Positions 1 through 7,835 of a DNA stretch of 51,504 bases are shown here, in pieces (position 1 is the first letter of the stretch; every line of letters begins with the position of its first letter). The position numbers and the translations under genes are program-made. This DNA comes from a virus: positions 1-51,504 of IMG/VR virus record IMGVR_UViG_3300049811_000046, one strand, 5' to 3'. Below the pieces are notes generated by a model. It was not told the DNA's origin, ran no database searches, and saw nothing but the letters and a program-made list of their open reading frames with translations.

Positions 1-1038
1 ATCTAGACTTTGGTAAACATAATCTGGGGTTGCGTTCTTTACGCACTGCTTGATCTGCTCGTCGGTCATGTCCGACACGTCCTTAGCCCCATCAGGGTAT
101 ACCATACCATAGTCGTAGGTACCCCAAAGGACTTCCTTGTTTGTTAACCGCTTTGCGATATAAAGCCCTAGGTCACGGCCAGCGTTGTGTCCTCGACAGG
201 TCTTCGGCATACATTGCGGGCACCGCTCTGGATTGATATGCCGCTTTTTAGCGTCGAAGTCTGTGAAGATCACGATTCTGGTGAAATACATGTTCAGCAG
301 ATGCAACTGTCGCTCTGAAATGTTGCCTCCAAGAATAGCCACTGCGCCAGGGAACCCGGCCTGCCACAGACGCATGGCATCGAAAGATGCCTCTGTGACA
401 TATGCGGTCTCATTGGAACGAGCCGAGTGGATGTTGAACAGGGTCTCGTTCTTGGGCAACTGCCAGGTATTTTTGAATTCCTTGGAGTCGATGCCTCTGC
501 CGATAAACCCAAGCCACTTACCGTCCGGGCTCCGCAAAGGAATTGTGACCGAGCGCTGCTTGTGCGAGTATCCGATCTTGAAATGCTTAAGCGTCTCGTC
601 CACGAACCTACGCCCGTGCATATATTCTAGACCCTCGGGTGTCGCTGGATTCCAGAGATTCTGCTCTAGTGTTTCAAGGTCATGCTTGTTGTATTCCTTG
701 AATTCCACCGGCTCTAGCAAAGACTCTAGTTCGGCATCAAACTCTTCCGCGCTCATCTGTCCATGCTTGTAGATCAGCCGACGAACCTCGAATTCGTTCT
801 TCCTCGTCATATCTGACACGAGCATAGTCAGAGTGCCCTTTCTCCCGCAGGACGGGGAGAAGCAGAGGAACGTACCCTTAGTCTTAGATACAGCCATAGC
901 AGGGGTGTCCCGGTTGGGGTGGTAAGGACATAGACACTGATAGTCGTTATGCGTCTCTCCCTCTATGATTACCCCGACCTCGCGCAGAACCGCCTTGACC
1001 TGTCTAGCGGTATAACTTCCTGCCTTCGTGGACAGCAT
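1..1038 (-). CDS. DnaG-type DNA primase (C-terminus cut by window edge)
   Basis: Synthesises RNA primers at the replication fork, presumably with the DnaB-type helicase encoded just upstream. The frame is open from an ATG at 1038 through position 1, giving 346 visible residues with no stop. A CHC2-type zinc site is visible (C37, H40, C59, C64), followed by a Toprim core with the acidic motif VTEASFDAMRL (Glu216) and TDFDAK (D260, D262). Directly after the D-x-D there is a second Cys/His cluster, CPQC-x4-CRGH, which is unusual for Toprim. A start at 1074 is also possible, but the ATG at 1038 has an AAAGAGG upstream and overlaps the preceding gene, as is typical here. The C-terminal helicase-interaction part lies outside the window. 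Confidence 0.88.
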   Translation of the reverse strand, partial: MLSTKAGSYTARQVKAVLREVGVIIEGETHNDYQCLCPYHPNRDTPAMAVSKTKGTFLCFSPSCGRKGTLTMLVSDMTRKNEFEVRRLIYKHGQMSAEEFDAELESLLEPVEFKEYNKHDLETLEQNLWNPATPEGLEYMHGRRFVDETLKHFKIGYSHKQRSVTIPLRSPDGKWLGFIGRGIDSKEFKNTWQLPKNETLFNIHSARSNETAYVTEASFDAMRLWQAGFPGAVAILGGNISERQLHLLNMYFTRIVIFTDFDAKKRHINPERCPQCMPKTCRGHNAGRDLGLYIAKRLTNKEVLWGTYDYGMVYPDGAKDVSDMTDEQIKQCVKNATPDYVYQSLD

Positions 1039-1279
1039 AGATCTTCTGAGCCTCTTTTCCGCAATAAACACCATAGACGGAGTAAACGAAATTGTAGTTT
1101 CCGTCTCGGTGGTTGTAGTCTAGCGAGAAGTTGTCACCCATGTCAAGTACGTGGGCGTACCCCTTTTCTCGCATCATATCCAAAAGCAGCCGGTAATACT
1201 CATCTTTCAGACGTGGAATATCCTTGTCGTCTGATATGACTCCATCTATTTTAAATAACCGGACTGGTTGGTGTTTCAC
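1004..1279 (-). CDS. Hypothetical protein between helicase and primase
   Basis: A 91-residue protein of unknown function. It starts with GTG in a GTGA overlap with the helicase stop codon and runs 35 bases into the primase gene, so it is translationally coupled within the replication operon. It is rich in charged and aromatic residues and has no signal peptide, membrane segment or motif that I recognise. Its position suggests a replication accessory role, but this is inferred from context only. Confidence 0.75.
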   Translation of the reverse strand: MKHQPVRLFKIDGVISDDKDIPRLKDEYYRLLLDMMREKGYAHVLDMGDNFSLDYNHRDGNYNFVYSVYGVYCGKEAQKIYAVHEGRKLYR

Positions 1280-2499
1280 TCAGAATGAAATGTTTCTTCT
1301 ATTACTCCTGAGTTGATATCCCAATTAAGGAACAACCCGAACTCGGAGCCGTGGCGGTTCTTCCTGCACACGATCTCCATTATATCACTCTCGGGTTCTT
1401 TATGCACAGCCATAGCCATGTCAGCGTCATATTCGATAGCCTTGGACCACGCTACGTGGTGAAGCATCGGCGGGTCTTTTCTATCCGACTGTTCTTCCGC
1501 CGTCGCAGCGGTAATGTCGATAACAGGAATATTGTTCCTGGTGGCGAGGCGCTTTAGTTCACGGGACACGTTCATGTTTCGTACCGTTGCGTTCTCGCTG
1601 TTCCTGTTGTCGTCCATCAGTTGGTGGTAGTCAACAATAACCAGATCAGGCTTATACTGCTCGATCTTACCCTGAATGAGATTCGGTGTAACCGATGCGT
1701 AACCCTGGTTGGACACGACGATGAAGTCTGGCTTATCGGCAAAGTGCTGTTCACCGTAACGCTTGAAGTCATCTATATCTATATGGCCTCTTACGAGGTC
1801 GGAGTTTTTGAATTCTCCCGCCCCGATCACAGTATAGATACGGTCGCGCATAGTCTCTGGCGACATTTCAAGGCTTACGATAAGCGGCTTGAATCCTAAG
1901 CGCCAAGCCTGGGCTGCCACCCAAGCGGTCCACCACGACTTTCCTCTACCCGGCCAACCAATTACTACGATCAGGTGGCCCGGTGCCATACCAGTTGGGT
2001 ACGAATAATCGATAGACTTGATTCCGAGAGGGATTCCTACTGAGCCACCCATCGCGTCAGCGTGCTCTTTTACCTGCTCATAGTGCCTCGCCGCTGCCTC
2101 ATAATCAGTAATGTTGAGGTCGCGGACGCTACTCGTGTACCGCTCCAACTCAGCAACGTCTCTCATCATTTCTTCAATGACTATCTGCGGGGCTTGGCCG
2201 CTCTTCAAAGTGGACCCGATACTGGCGAGAGACGTACGGATTCTGTTAGTCAGGAATTCGTTGCGTAACTTGTCTACTAGGTATTCTGTCTGCCCAGGGG
2301 CCTCGTCAGCAAGGAAGTCGGGATAGCGCTCTGCCACCAATTCTACATCAGGAACGGCCTTGTACTTTAGGTAGTAGGACTTGATACCGGCCCAAATGTC
2401 TGAGTGCGACTCAAATAAGAAATCGACGTTCTCTGAGAAAAGTACGCCGATATCTTTGTTCTTACAGACGGATGTTATTACTTGTGCTTCTAGGTTCAC
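1276..2499 (-). CDS. DnaB-type replicative DNA helicase
   Basis: A hexameric SF4 helicase that unwinds the fork ahead of the polymerase. The RecA-like ATPase core is clear: Walker A GWPGRGKS (residues 181-188), a SLEMSPE segment after the second strand, Walker B LVIVDYHQL (286-294), and an arginine-rich CRKNRHG near residue 380 matching the family's C-terminal RKNRxG motif. The first 130 residues form a helical N-terminal domain. The 407-residue length is slightly short for bacterial DnaB. The start is GTG in a GTGA overlap with the upstream gene, with GAGAGGG as ribosome binding site. It lies two genes before the primase, the usual helicase-primase pairing. Confidence 0.93.
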   Translation of the reverse strand: MNLEAQVITSVCKNKDIGVLFSENVDFLFESHSDIWAGIKSYYLKYKAVPDVELVAERYPDFLADEAPGQTEYLVDKLRNEFLTNRIRTSLASIGSTLKSGQAPQIVIEEMMRDVAELERYTSSVRDLNITDYEAAARHYEQVKEHADAMGGSVGIPLGIKSIDYSYPTGMAPGHLIVVIGWPGRGKSWWTAWVAAQAWRLGFKPLIVSLEMSPETMRDRIYTVIGAGEFKNSDLVRGHIDIDDFKRYGEQHFADKPDFIVVSNQGYASVTPNLIQGKIEQYKPDLVIVDYHQLMDDNRNSENATVRNMNVSRELKRLATRNNIPVIDITAATAEEQSDRKDPPMLHHVAWSKAIEYDADMAMAVHKEPESDIMEIVCRKNRHGSEFGLFLNWDINSGVIEETFHSE

Positions 2500-2825
2500 T
2501 CGTTTTCCCTCTCACGGACCAGGCGCTCTGTGCGCTCGCGGATTCTGCGGCGGCGCTCTCGGTCCTCACGAATTGATTCAACTTCTCTGTAAAGGTTGTC
2601 AAAATTATTGAACAGCCAGCCAGTCGTGTGGTTCGGGCGGGCTATTCCGAAGTAGTGCTTGATGACCTCTACAGACTCATCATACCCTATGGACTCTATC
2701 ATGTCCAAGAACCCCCACCTAAGTTGATACTTGTTCACGACAGGCTTTTTGCCGTACTTCTCGCTATATAGCAAGGCGTACAGGTCAATTAATTGATAGG
2801 GTCGTCTGTCCTGCTTCGCTGTCAT
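2496..2825 (-). CDS. Hypothetical protein upstream of helicase (possible loader)
   Basis: 109 residues, mostly predicted helix, ending in a strongly basic and acidic tail (residues about 83-109, almost all Arg and Glu) that could form a coiled coil or bind nucleic acid. The gene overlaps the helicase by four bases, so the two products are made together. Helicase loaders often sit in this position, but no diagnostic motif is visible and the idea is inference only. The ribosome binding site is weak (AGGATAGG about 11 bases upstream). The gene overlaps the preceding one by 41 bases, which leaves the exact start a little uncertain. Confidence 0.75.
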   Translation of the reverse strand: MTAKQDRRPYQLIDLYALLYSEKYGKKPVVNKYQLRWGFLDMIESIGYDESVEVIKHYFGIARPNHTTGWLFNNFDNLYREVESIREDRERRRRIRERTERLVRERENE

Positions 2826-3024
2826 CGTGGTAAAAACCTATCCTTTGCTTAGTCTCTGCTGATGTATCTGGGTCTAGGAGGGCCGCTATGATCAACCACC
2901 CGTTCGCCGCCTCCAATGCTACCTTACCATCGTTTGTGACCTTGGCTATCTTCAAAGCCTCGTCTAGCGTGGACGCTGCGCGTGCTAGTGCCTCTGCGGT
3001 ATCTAGCGTTTTCTTGGCTGTCAA
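2785..3024 (-). CDS. Small hypothetical protein
   Basis: 79 residues, alanine-rich and helical in the first two thirds (TAEALARAAS, EALKIAKV). It starts with TTG in a TTGA overlap with the stop of the MerR-like gene, and GGAGG lies eight bases upstream, which supports the non-ATG start. No known domain is recognised. The gene belongs to the replication operon by its overlaps on both sides. Confidence 0.7.
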   Translation of the reverse strand: MTAKKTLDTAEALARAASTLDEALKIAKVTNDGKVALEAANGWLIIAALLDPDTSAETKQRIGFYHDDSEAGQTTLSIN

Positions 3025-3539
3025 AACTTATTCCTCCAAATAGGGATCAGTTCTCCATCTATCTCTTCATAGAGGATGGTTTCCCTGTTGATCTTGGCTT
3101 CTAATTCTGCTGCGGTCGGCAGTGAACGTCTAGGTGTAATGATACCATCCTTCCTAGGTCTGCCACGGTGAACCTCTGACATAGCGTCCCTAATCTCTCG
3201 AACGTGGTCCTCTGAGAAAAGTCGCATCTGTCGCTCTGGTGCATAAGACCTGTCCGGACCCGCCCAACGCTGAGCGGGCCGGATCAAGCCTTCACTTTCA
3301 TACTTCATGATATTGGCGGGTCGCACGTTAAGCATCTTTGCTACCTGCCCGATCTTGAATGCTTGCTGAGAATGCTTTCTGATATCGCTGAAAAGAAACT
3401 GCTTACGATCACCAGTCTCAACGTCCATAGCCGAAACTAGGTTGGTCCTGGTGTTGACATACAGCGACTTGTACAAGCGTCCGTTCAGGTAAAAGAATCG
3501 GTACCGTTTAGACTTGTTTTTTCCTTCTTTTGTAGCCAT
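3021..3539 (-). CDS. MerR-like helix-turn-helix DNA-binding protein
   Basis: 172 residues. Residues 61-115 hold a MerR-type winged helix signature: FKIGQVAKMLNVRPANIMKY, then EGLIRP and a RLFSEDHVREIRD segment. This is the usual DNA-binding half of MerR proteins, but no effector-binding or dimerisation coiled-coil domain follows. The first 60 residues are basic and aromatic and may be a second nucleic-acid-binding part. Phage MerR-like proteins act as regulators or excisionase-like architectural factors. Here it sits at the head of the replication genes and may control early transcription. The start overlaps the upstream zinc-ribbon gene by 55 bases. Confidence 0.8.
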   Translation of the reverse strand: MATKEGKNKSKRYRFFYLNGRLYKSLYVNTRTNLVSAMDVETGDRKQFLFSDIRKHSQQAFKIGQVAKMLNVRPANIMKYESEGLIRPAQRWAGPDRSYAPERQMRLFSEDHVREIRDAMSEVHRGRPRKDGIITPRRSLPTAAELEAKINRETILYEEIDGELIPIWRNKF

Positions 3540-3679
3540 GTCGTAAAAGCATTACCCTTATTTGTTGGTAGGAACCATCGGGTTCCACATAGAAGACAGA
3601 AGGTTTCTATCCTCTTATCTTGTGGGTAGAGGCGGTCAACAAATACCGCCCCTCCACACTTCCTATGTGACATTATCAC
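3485..3679 (-). CDS. Small zinc-ribbon-like protein
   Basis: 64 residues with four cysteines (one near the N-terminus in RKCGG, two as CLLC, and a preceding His), which suggests a small zinc ribbon. The start is taken as GTG at 3679, which gives a GTGA overlap with the holin-like gene. An ATG two codons further on (3673) is an equally good choice. It overlaps the MerR-like gene by 55 bases in a different frame, so one of the two starts may lie further downstream. Function unknown. Confidence 0.6.
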   Translation of the reverse strand: MIMSHRKCGGAVFVDRLYPQDKRIETFCLLCGTRWFLPTNKGNAFTTWLQKKEKTSLNGTDSFT

Positions 3680-4002
3680 TCGTCTTCGTCCTCTGGTGCT
3701 GGTGGCTCTCTGCGGAGAGCGCTCTCTAGTGCGTTGTCTACAAAGTTCAGTGGCTTACCATCATCGAACACGAACTGGTAGATACCCTGCTGTAGACCAT
3801 AAACAACAACGACTGTTTCCAGAACAGATGTGGCACTGGTCAGATCTCCCGTCACAAGTGCTGTTACCACACCTCCAACGATAGAAACCACCAACGCAAT
3901 TACCTGCTTGACAGTCTTGCTCAACCAATCGAACTTCAAAAGTCCGGTTGCTAGTACCGCTAGTGCTGCGGCGACAATTACTGCAATTGTTCCTGCGTCC
4001 AT
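3676..4002 (-). CDS. Holin-like small membrane protein
   Basis: 108 residues with two clear transmembrane segments (about 5-21 and 33-51) and a third hydrophobic stretch near 60-78, followed by a very acidic tail ending EDEDE. This layout fits phage holins, which open the cytoplasmic membrane at the end of infection and let endolysin reach the cell wall. A strong GAGGTAAA ribosome binding site precedes the ATG. No endolysin lies beside it; the endolysin is about 38 kb away. A second two-helix membrane protein sits at 33917-34153, so the holin assignment could belong to either or both. Confidence 0.7.
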   Translation of the reverse strand: MDAGTIAVIVAAALAVLATGLLKFDWLSKTVKQVIALVVSIVGGVVTALVTGDLTSATSVLETVVVVYGLQQGIYQFVFDDGKPLNFVDNALESALRREPPAPEDEDE

Positions 4003-4013
4003 TTTACCTCCCC

Positions 4014-4547
4014 TCAGCCCTTGAGACTTTCTGGTTCGTAAAGAGCCAGTATTTCTTTTGCCCAGGCAACCTTATCAGACACTCTTTGTCCCGGTGGCTG
4101 CGAACTGGACCACAACTCTAGATTTTCTACTCTGTTATCTGAACGGTCGCCATTTTTATGGTGAACATTCTCCCCAGGTAAAAGTTTTCTACCAAGGTGC
4201 TTTTCCATTACTAGCCTGTGTTCGTAGCCACGTTCATTATATGGGTTATTGGGGTCTGAAGCACTCAAAAGAATATAACCCGAGTTGGTAACTTGCCTAG
4301 AACCCTTTTCTCTTCTTTTTAGTTTTGTGGAGCCAGCGCGGTATTTTCTTGTATAGTGTTTTCTGCACATTTCTTTAATCTCTGCTGCTCTTTCGCAGTC
4401 TTTGACTGTGCATACCTTATCTTCATATCTATAGACCCTTACATTGTTATCTAATGGTTTTCCAGTAGATCTCCACCTGTGATGGGTCCTGCATAAACCA
4501 TTAGAAAACATCTTACGCTGACAATTATTAACAGAACAAACGCTCAT
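4014..4547 (-). CDS. HNH homing endonuclease with N-terminal zinc knuckles
   Basis: A 177-residue free-standing homing-type endonuclease. The C-terminal half carries the HNH core: [14 protein letters not shown], then [19 protein letters not shown] with H129, H130, N132, N138 and N142. The N-terminal half has two CxxxxC...CxxH knuckles (C4, C9, C19, H22 and C46, C51, C61, H64), probably for DNA recognition. The gene looks richer in A+T than its neighbours and is not overlap-joined to the downstream gene, as expected of a mobile insertion. A TATACT box lies six bases before the ATG and there is no clear ribosome binding site, so the mRNA may be leaderless. Confidence 0.88.
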   Translation of the reverse strand: MSVCSVNNCQRKMFSNGLCRTHHRWRSTGKPLDNNVRVYRYEDKVCTVKDCERAAEIKEMCRKHYTRKYRAGSTKLKRREKGSRQVTNSGYILLSASDPNNPYNERGYEHRLVMEKHLGRKLLPGENVHHKNGDRSDNRVENLELWSSSQPPGQRVSDKVAWAKEILALYEPESLKG

Positions 4548-4571
4548 ACCATGAGTATACCATAGTAAAAT

Positions 4572-5369
4572 CTAGGCAGAGAATAGTTTCCCATCAACAA
4601 AACATGTATAAGTGGGGCTAATCTCTATCAACTGTACATGTGGCCTCTCTCCGTTTTCAATGTGCGCCACGGCGAAGCCCATCTGCCAGTTTTTCACGTT
4701 CGTATAACTGAGGCCTTGAGACTTTACATCACATAGATGTCCTATCTCGTAACCTCTGAGAACCTCATTCCTTAATTCATAAGTTCTGTATGCAGCGCCC
4801 ATACGATGTGAGTGCCCCCTAATCAGGGAAATACCCCAGTTTTCTACATCTTTCTTAACAGACTCACCGGAGTTCTGTGATATGGCAACTCCGTGGTGTA
4901 CGTAAATATCCCCGAAGCGGTGCTTGGGGAGTTGGTCATAGTAGGTGTAGGTAATGCCTAGGTTATCAAGCCCCCACAAAGACTCTGGGGTGATGTATTT
5001 GGCATACTCTGGAAGTTTCTTATCAAAGTAGTCGAAGACACGGATGTCGTGGTTACCTAGCGAAGAGTGTATGTCTGCGCTGGGTGCTGTCTTTCTGACC
5101 TGTTCGTAGAACTCTCTAGCGCCTGCCGCCTCGACCTGCGCGGCTGGCAGTATCAGGTGTCCGTCATCAGTTTTGTGATAGTTGATGAACTCGGCTGTCC
5201 GGCCCTCTGTGTATTTGGAGTAGCAGTCCTGATCATCGATGTCTCCAACCAAGTCTACCGCGTCGGGCTTGAACCATTTCATAACCTTGAAGAATAGTTC
5301 AACGGCGCGGGCGTCGTGGTAAGGAAACTGGGTGTCAGACCCTAGCATCCATTTCATGTCGTTACTCAT
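4572..5369 (-). CDS. Calcineurin-like metallophosphoesterase
   Basis: 265 residues with the metallophosphoesterase motifs in order: SDTQFPYHD (D12), LVGDIDDQD (D43), LGNHD (N106, H107, D108), YVHHG (H158, H159) and RGHSHR (H186, H188). These residues bind a two-metal centre that hydrolyses phosphate mono- or diesters. In motif I the usual DxH is DxQ (Gln14), which may change metal binding. Phage members act as nucleases, nucleotidases or 2',3'-cyclic phosphodiesterases; the substrate cannot be told here. It is flanked by two HNH genes, with a short untranslated gap on each side. Confidence 0.87.
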   Translation of the reverse strand: MSNDMKWMLGSDTQFPYHDARAVELFFKVMKWFKPDAVDLVGDIDDQDCYSKYTEGRTAEFINYHKTDDGHLILPAAQVEAAGAREFYEQVRKTAPSADIHSSLGNHDIRVFDYFDKKLPEYAKYITPESLWGLDNLGITYTYYDQLPKHRFGDIYVHHGVAISQNSGESVKKDVENWGISLIRGHSHRMGAAYRTYELRNEVLRGYEIGHLCDVKSQGLSYTNVKNWQMGFAVAHIENGERPHVQLIEISPTYTCFVDGKLFSA

Positions 5370-5383
5370 AGATCACCAGTGTA

Positions 5384-5641
5384 TCACAGATGAGCCTTCT
5401 TGTGCTCATCCTCGGAACAAACGAAAAGATTACAAAGGCGGTTGTCGGTTTTTATCTCATTGATGTGATGTACGGTTTCCCAGGTTTCTAGAACACGCTT
5501 GGAGTCTCTTTCCATCACAAGCCTGTGCTCGTAGTACCAGCCTTTAAAGTTTTTGGGATGTTCTGGTACCCACACAAGTACGTATCCATCGTAGTGCCTT
5601 TTCTTCCGACCGTCCCACTTTTGTAGAGGGAAGTATATCAT
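5384..5641 (-). CDS. Short HNH endonuclease
   Basis: 85 residues containing an HNH_3-type core: [16 protein letters not shown] then ETVHHINEIKTDNRLCNL (H58, H59, N61, N67, N71). It lacks the zinc-knuckle half of the HNH protein at 4014-4547, so it is either a minimal nuclease or a truncated relative. It starts in an ATGA overlap with the upstream gene, so it is translated from the same message. It is probably a mobile, selfish element on one side of the phosphoesterase gene. Confidence 0.85.
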   Translation of the reverse strand: MIYFPLQKWDGRKKRHYDGYVLVWVPEHPKNFKGWYYEHRLVMERDSKRVLETWETVHHINEIKTDNRLCNLFVCSEDEHKKAHL

Positions 5642-6084
5642 GCGTCCAGTGCAACGAACATCTGCCAGTAAAGAATGGCAGTAGTCTGCTTTGTTCTGTC
5701 GAACAAACTGATGCGAACCTTAGCGGCCTTGTATCCAGGGGTCCAACCAACTATATACGCTGCCGATGGATATCTAGTCTCTGGGGTTACAGTCAGGATC
5801 GGCCTAGTTCCTTTACCTGCACCAGTAATCGGAACCTTGATTTCAATAATACCACTAGTCCCCTTGAACTTTTTACTGACACGTACCATGCCAGAAACCA
5901 GTGCTATGTCCTGTCCAGCGCGAGACCTGATAACAGTTCCGTTAGGGTACCTAATGATGATCCTTGGAATGATGCTCTCTAGGTAGCTATCGTTCTTGAC
6001 GAGTTTGTTTAGTCCATCAGCGTCAGGGTATATAGAATTGCCGAAAGGCCGTGTATCAATCCCCAATTGGTTCTCCGTCCTCAT
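5638..6084 (-). CDS. Hypothetical protein, beta-rich
   Basis: 148 residues, mostly alternating hydrophobic and polar residues, suggesting beta strands. The middle has KVPITGAGKG and VTPETRYPSAAY segments and the end has KVRISLFDRT. Transcription comes from the promoter at 6518-6546 through the gene before it. It overlaps that gene by 29 bases, with GAGGT nine bases before the ATG. A virion or tail decoration role is possible from its position next to the fibre genes, but no family is recognised. Confidence 0.7.
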   Translation of the reverse strand: MRTENQLGIDTRPFGNSIYPDADGLNKLVKNDSYLESIIPRIIIRYPNGTVIRSRAGQDIALVSGMVRVSKKFKGTSGIIEIKVPITGAGKGTRPILTVTPETRYPSAAYIVGWTPGYKAAKVRISLFDRTKQTTAILYWQMFVALDA

Positions 6085-6475
6085 GAATGTTTACCTCGGA
6101 TTCAGAAACCAGCAAGATTTCTAAGCCCAGCGAATCGAGTAGGTCTGGGTTGGTGACCAGTCTCTTTCTGCTGTCCGAGATTAAGTATATTTTACCATCA
6201 ACTATGTTCTGAATCAAAGTTCCGTCTCTGAACCCGACCGGCCCGGCTATTGCCCATCCAGCAACCCACTTTTTCTCGATCTTTACTACTGGCAGAGACC
6301 ATGACTCGAAGGCTCTATCGGAAAAGAACTTCATGAGCAGAGACTTGGAGCGGTCAGCCCGCGACCGCTTCACCAGATAGCGTACACCATCGAACTCCAC
6401 AACAATTCCGTTGGGCGGTGTAAAAGGCACGACCCGCTTAATAGTATCTACAGTATCTTTTCTTTTAAAGAACAT
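6056..6475 (-). CDS. Hypothetical protein, first gene after an early-type promoter
   Basis: 139 residues with no recognised motif. The N-terminus is basic (MFFKRKD) and the C-terminus acidic (ESEVNIHEDGEPIGD). AAGGAT before the ATG is an acceptable ribosome binding site. It is the first gene behind the TTGACA-N17-TACCCT promoter at 6518-6546, and the leader between them is almost pure A and T. From here the message can run through the HNH, phosphoesterase, MerR-like, helicase and primase genes. Confidence 0.72.
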   Translation of the reverse strand: MFFKRKDTVDTIKRVVPFTPPNGIVVEFDGVRYLVKRSRADRSKSLLMKFFSDRAFESWSLPVVKIEKKWVAGWAIAGPVGFRDGTLIQNIVDGKIYLISDSRKRLVTNPDLLDSLGLEILLVSESEVNIHEDGEPIGD

Positions 6476-6481
6476 ATGTAT

Positions 6482-6517
6482 CCTTATAGTATATATATCT
6501 TATATATGTATATATAG
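6482..6517 (-). other. AT-only tract in leader
   Basis: About 35 bases made almost only of A and T with alternating TATATA runs, between the TTGACA promoter and the ATG at 6475. It could melt easily, act as an origin element or keep the leader unstructured. Confidence 0.45.
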
Positions 6518-6546
6518 AGGGTAGCAGCCGCTCGTTTTCTTGTCAA
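6518..6546 (-). promoter_or_regulatory. Early-type promoter for replication-side operon
   Basis: Minus strand TTGACA (perfect -35), 17 bases, TACCCT. It differs from the TTGCNT promoters of the structural genes. It lies right after the last fibre-operon gene and points into 6475 and onward to helicase and primase. Confidence 0.68.
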
Positions 6547-6549
6547 ACG

Positions 6550-6849
6550 TCATACTTGAATGCCCCAACCAATAAAACCTGACGAAGCAGCGAACGACTT
6601 GACCAGAATCTCAGCAGCGCTCGTGAACACGACACCGTTGGGGTTCGATCTGATCGCTACCTCTTTTGCTACGGTGCTGATGCGACCCTGAGGATTTGGA
6701 GAGTACAGGGCCTCAAGATCGATAGTTGCTAGCCTGGAAGCGGGATCTGCCGCATAAATAACCTCAAGATCAACAGTCGCTAAGCGGGAGGCCGGGTCTC
6801 CTGAATAAAGCGCCTCCAGTGCGGTATTTGTATTGCGTGCGTCTGTCAT
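6550..6849 (-). CDS. Repeat protein of four 17-residue units
   Basis: 99 residues. After a short N-terminus the sequence is four tandem 17-residue units: ALEALYSGDPASRLATV, DLEVIYAADPASRLATI, DLEALYSPNPQGRISTV, AKEVAIRSNPNGVVFTS. Units 1 and 2 are nearly the same and units 3-4 drift. A hydrophobic tail (SSGFIGWGIQV) ends the protein. Similar short VxxEVLYS...P repeats occur in phage tail-tip proteins, which fits its position at the end of the fibre operon. It begins in an ATGA overlap with the lectin-like gene. Confidence 0.78.
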   Translation of the reverse strand: MTDARNTNTALEALYSGDPASRLATVDLEVIYAADPASRLATIDLEALYSPNPQGRISTVAKEVAIRSNPNGVVFTSAAEILVKSFAASSGFIGWGIQV

Positions 6850-7835
6850 ACAACTTCCATACCAGCCTCGGCAGCATTAATATTTGTCTCTGTCCATGCT
6901 GCTGCTGTTGACGGATCAGTCTCCCAAATATCGCTGTATACTACGGCAGATGTGGAAAGAACCCTGGTCGCCCCAAAGTAATCTGTACCGGCCCGGCGCA
7001 GAACATGCTTTGCGCTCGCAGCACCAGCGTCAGACTTGAGCATGATAGATGCTATCTTGGCAGCGGCGATGCTCTGTGCAGTTGTTGGTAGATTCGCCAT
7101 TGTATAGGTGTCTCCCTGCCCAGCGGTTGCGCTACCAACATAGTCTGCTGTAGAATATGGCTGTTCATCAACAAGAAGGTAGTTATCAGTAGAGTTTCCG
7201 TCAGAACCAGTCAACTGGGATCTGTTTCCGTTGCCGTTCGGCATCATAGTTGCAATTCTAACGTCACCAAGGAAGTCATTATTTACGGATCCTGACGTAT
7301 TGAGAATATAGATATCATCAATATATACACCAACACCTCCACCATAGGTGCCAATGCCAACTTGATCTATATCAGTGGTGGTTCCGCCATTCTTGGTATC
7401 TCCTGAGAAGTTGATTAAGTTAGTAGTGCCGCCATCCATCCTGTATTGTGCAATTCCAGCACCATCAGAAATAGTTACCTTGAATTCAAAATAGTGCCAG
7501 CCAGGTGGAACGTCTGGTGATGTTGCTAGGAGCGTACCGTTCTGGTCACCACGGAACAACTTCCATGTTGTTCCTGTAAATATAAAGGAAATATGTCTGG
7601 TGCCAGAAGACAAGAAGTTGACTTGCAGCGCTGACTGCGAAGCAACCATAGCCGCAGCGAATCCGGCCACCACGGTTGTAGAGGCAGTTATTGAGTGGTT
7701 AAAGGTATTGCCGTTCTGGTTTCCCCATGAATAGCCTGAGTTGAATCTGGTGTTCGCTCCTGAGTAAAAATTACCTGAATAACCCTGTAGTCCGCCAGCA
7801 GCGGTATCGAACCCCTCCATAAGTAGTAATGTCAT
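6846..7835 (-). CDS. Lectin-like (LamG-type) tail protein, copy B
   Basis: 329 residues. The first 190 look like a concanavalin/LamG-type beta sandwich: an N-terminal LLMEGFD, then WKLFRGDQNG, WHYFEFKVTISDGAG, and YIDDIYILNTSG. The C-terminal part is a second conserved domain with SQLTGSDGNSTDNYLLVDE and an ETDPST segment. It is a clear paralogue of the next gene upstream (7832-8827), with very similar domain order and long identical stretches. The two probably arose by tandem duplication. The likely role is binding host surface sugars or decorating the tail tip. Confidence 0.8.
   Translation of the reverse strand: MTLLLMEGFDTAAGGLQGYSGNFYSGANTRFNSGYSWGNQNGNTFNHSITASTTVVAGFAAAMVASQSALQVNFLSSGTRHISFIFTGTTWKLFRGDQNGTLLATSPDVPPGWHYFEFKVTISDGAGIAQYRMDGGTTNLINFSGDTKNGGTTTDIDQVGIGTYGGGVGVYIDDIYILNTSGSVNNDFLGDVRIATMMPNGNGNRSQLTGSDGNSTDNYLLVDEQPYSTADYVGSATAGQGDTYTMANLPTTAQSIAAAKIASIMLKSDAGAASAKHVLRRAGTDYFGATRVLSTSAVVYSDIWETDPSTAAAWTETNINAAEAGMEVV

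Noticed and set aside
185-772. Plus-strand ORF of 195 codons
   Set aside because: It lies opposite the primase, whose frame shows zinc and Toprim motifs. The plus reading is a low-complexity mix of Ser, Arg and Cys without any start signal.
4548-4580. Full promoter before the HNH gene at 4547
   Set aside because: The TATACT box is good, but no -35 with normal spacing matches either promoter class. Mentioned only with the gene.
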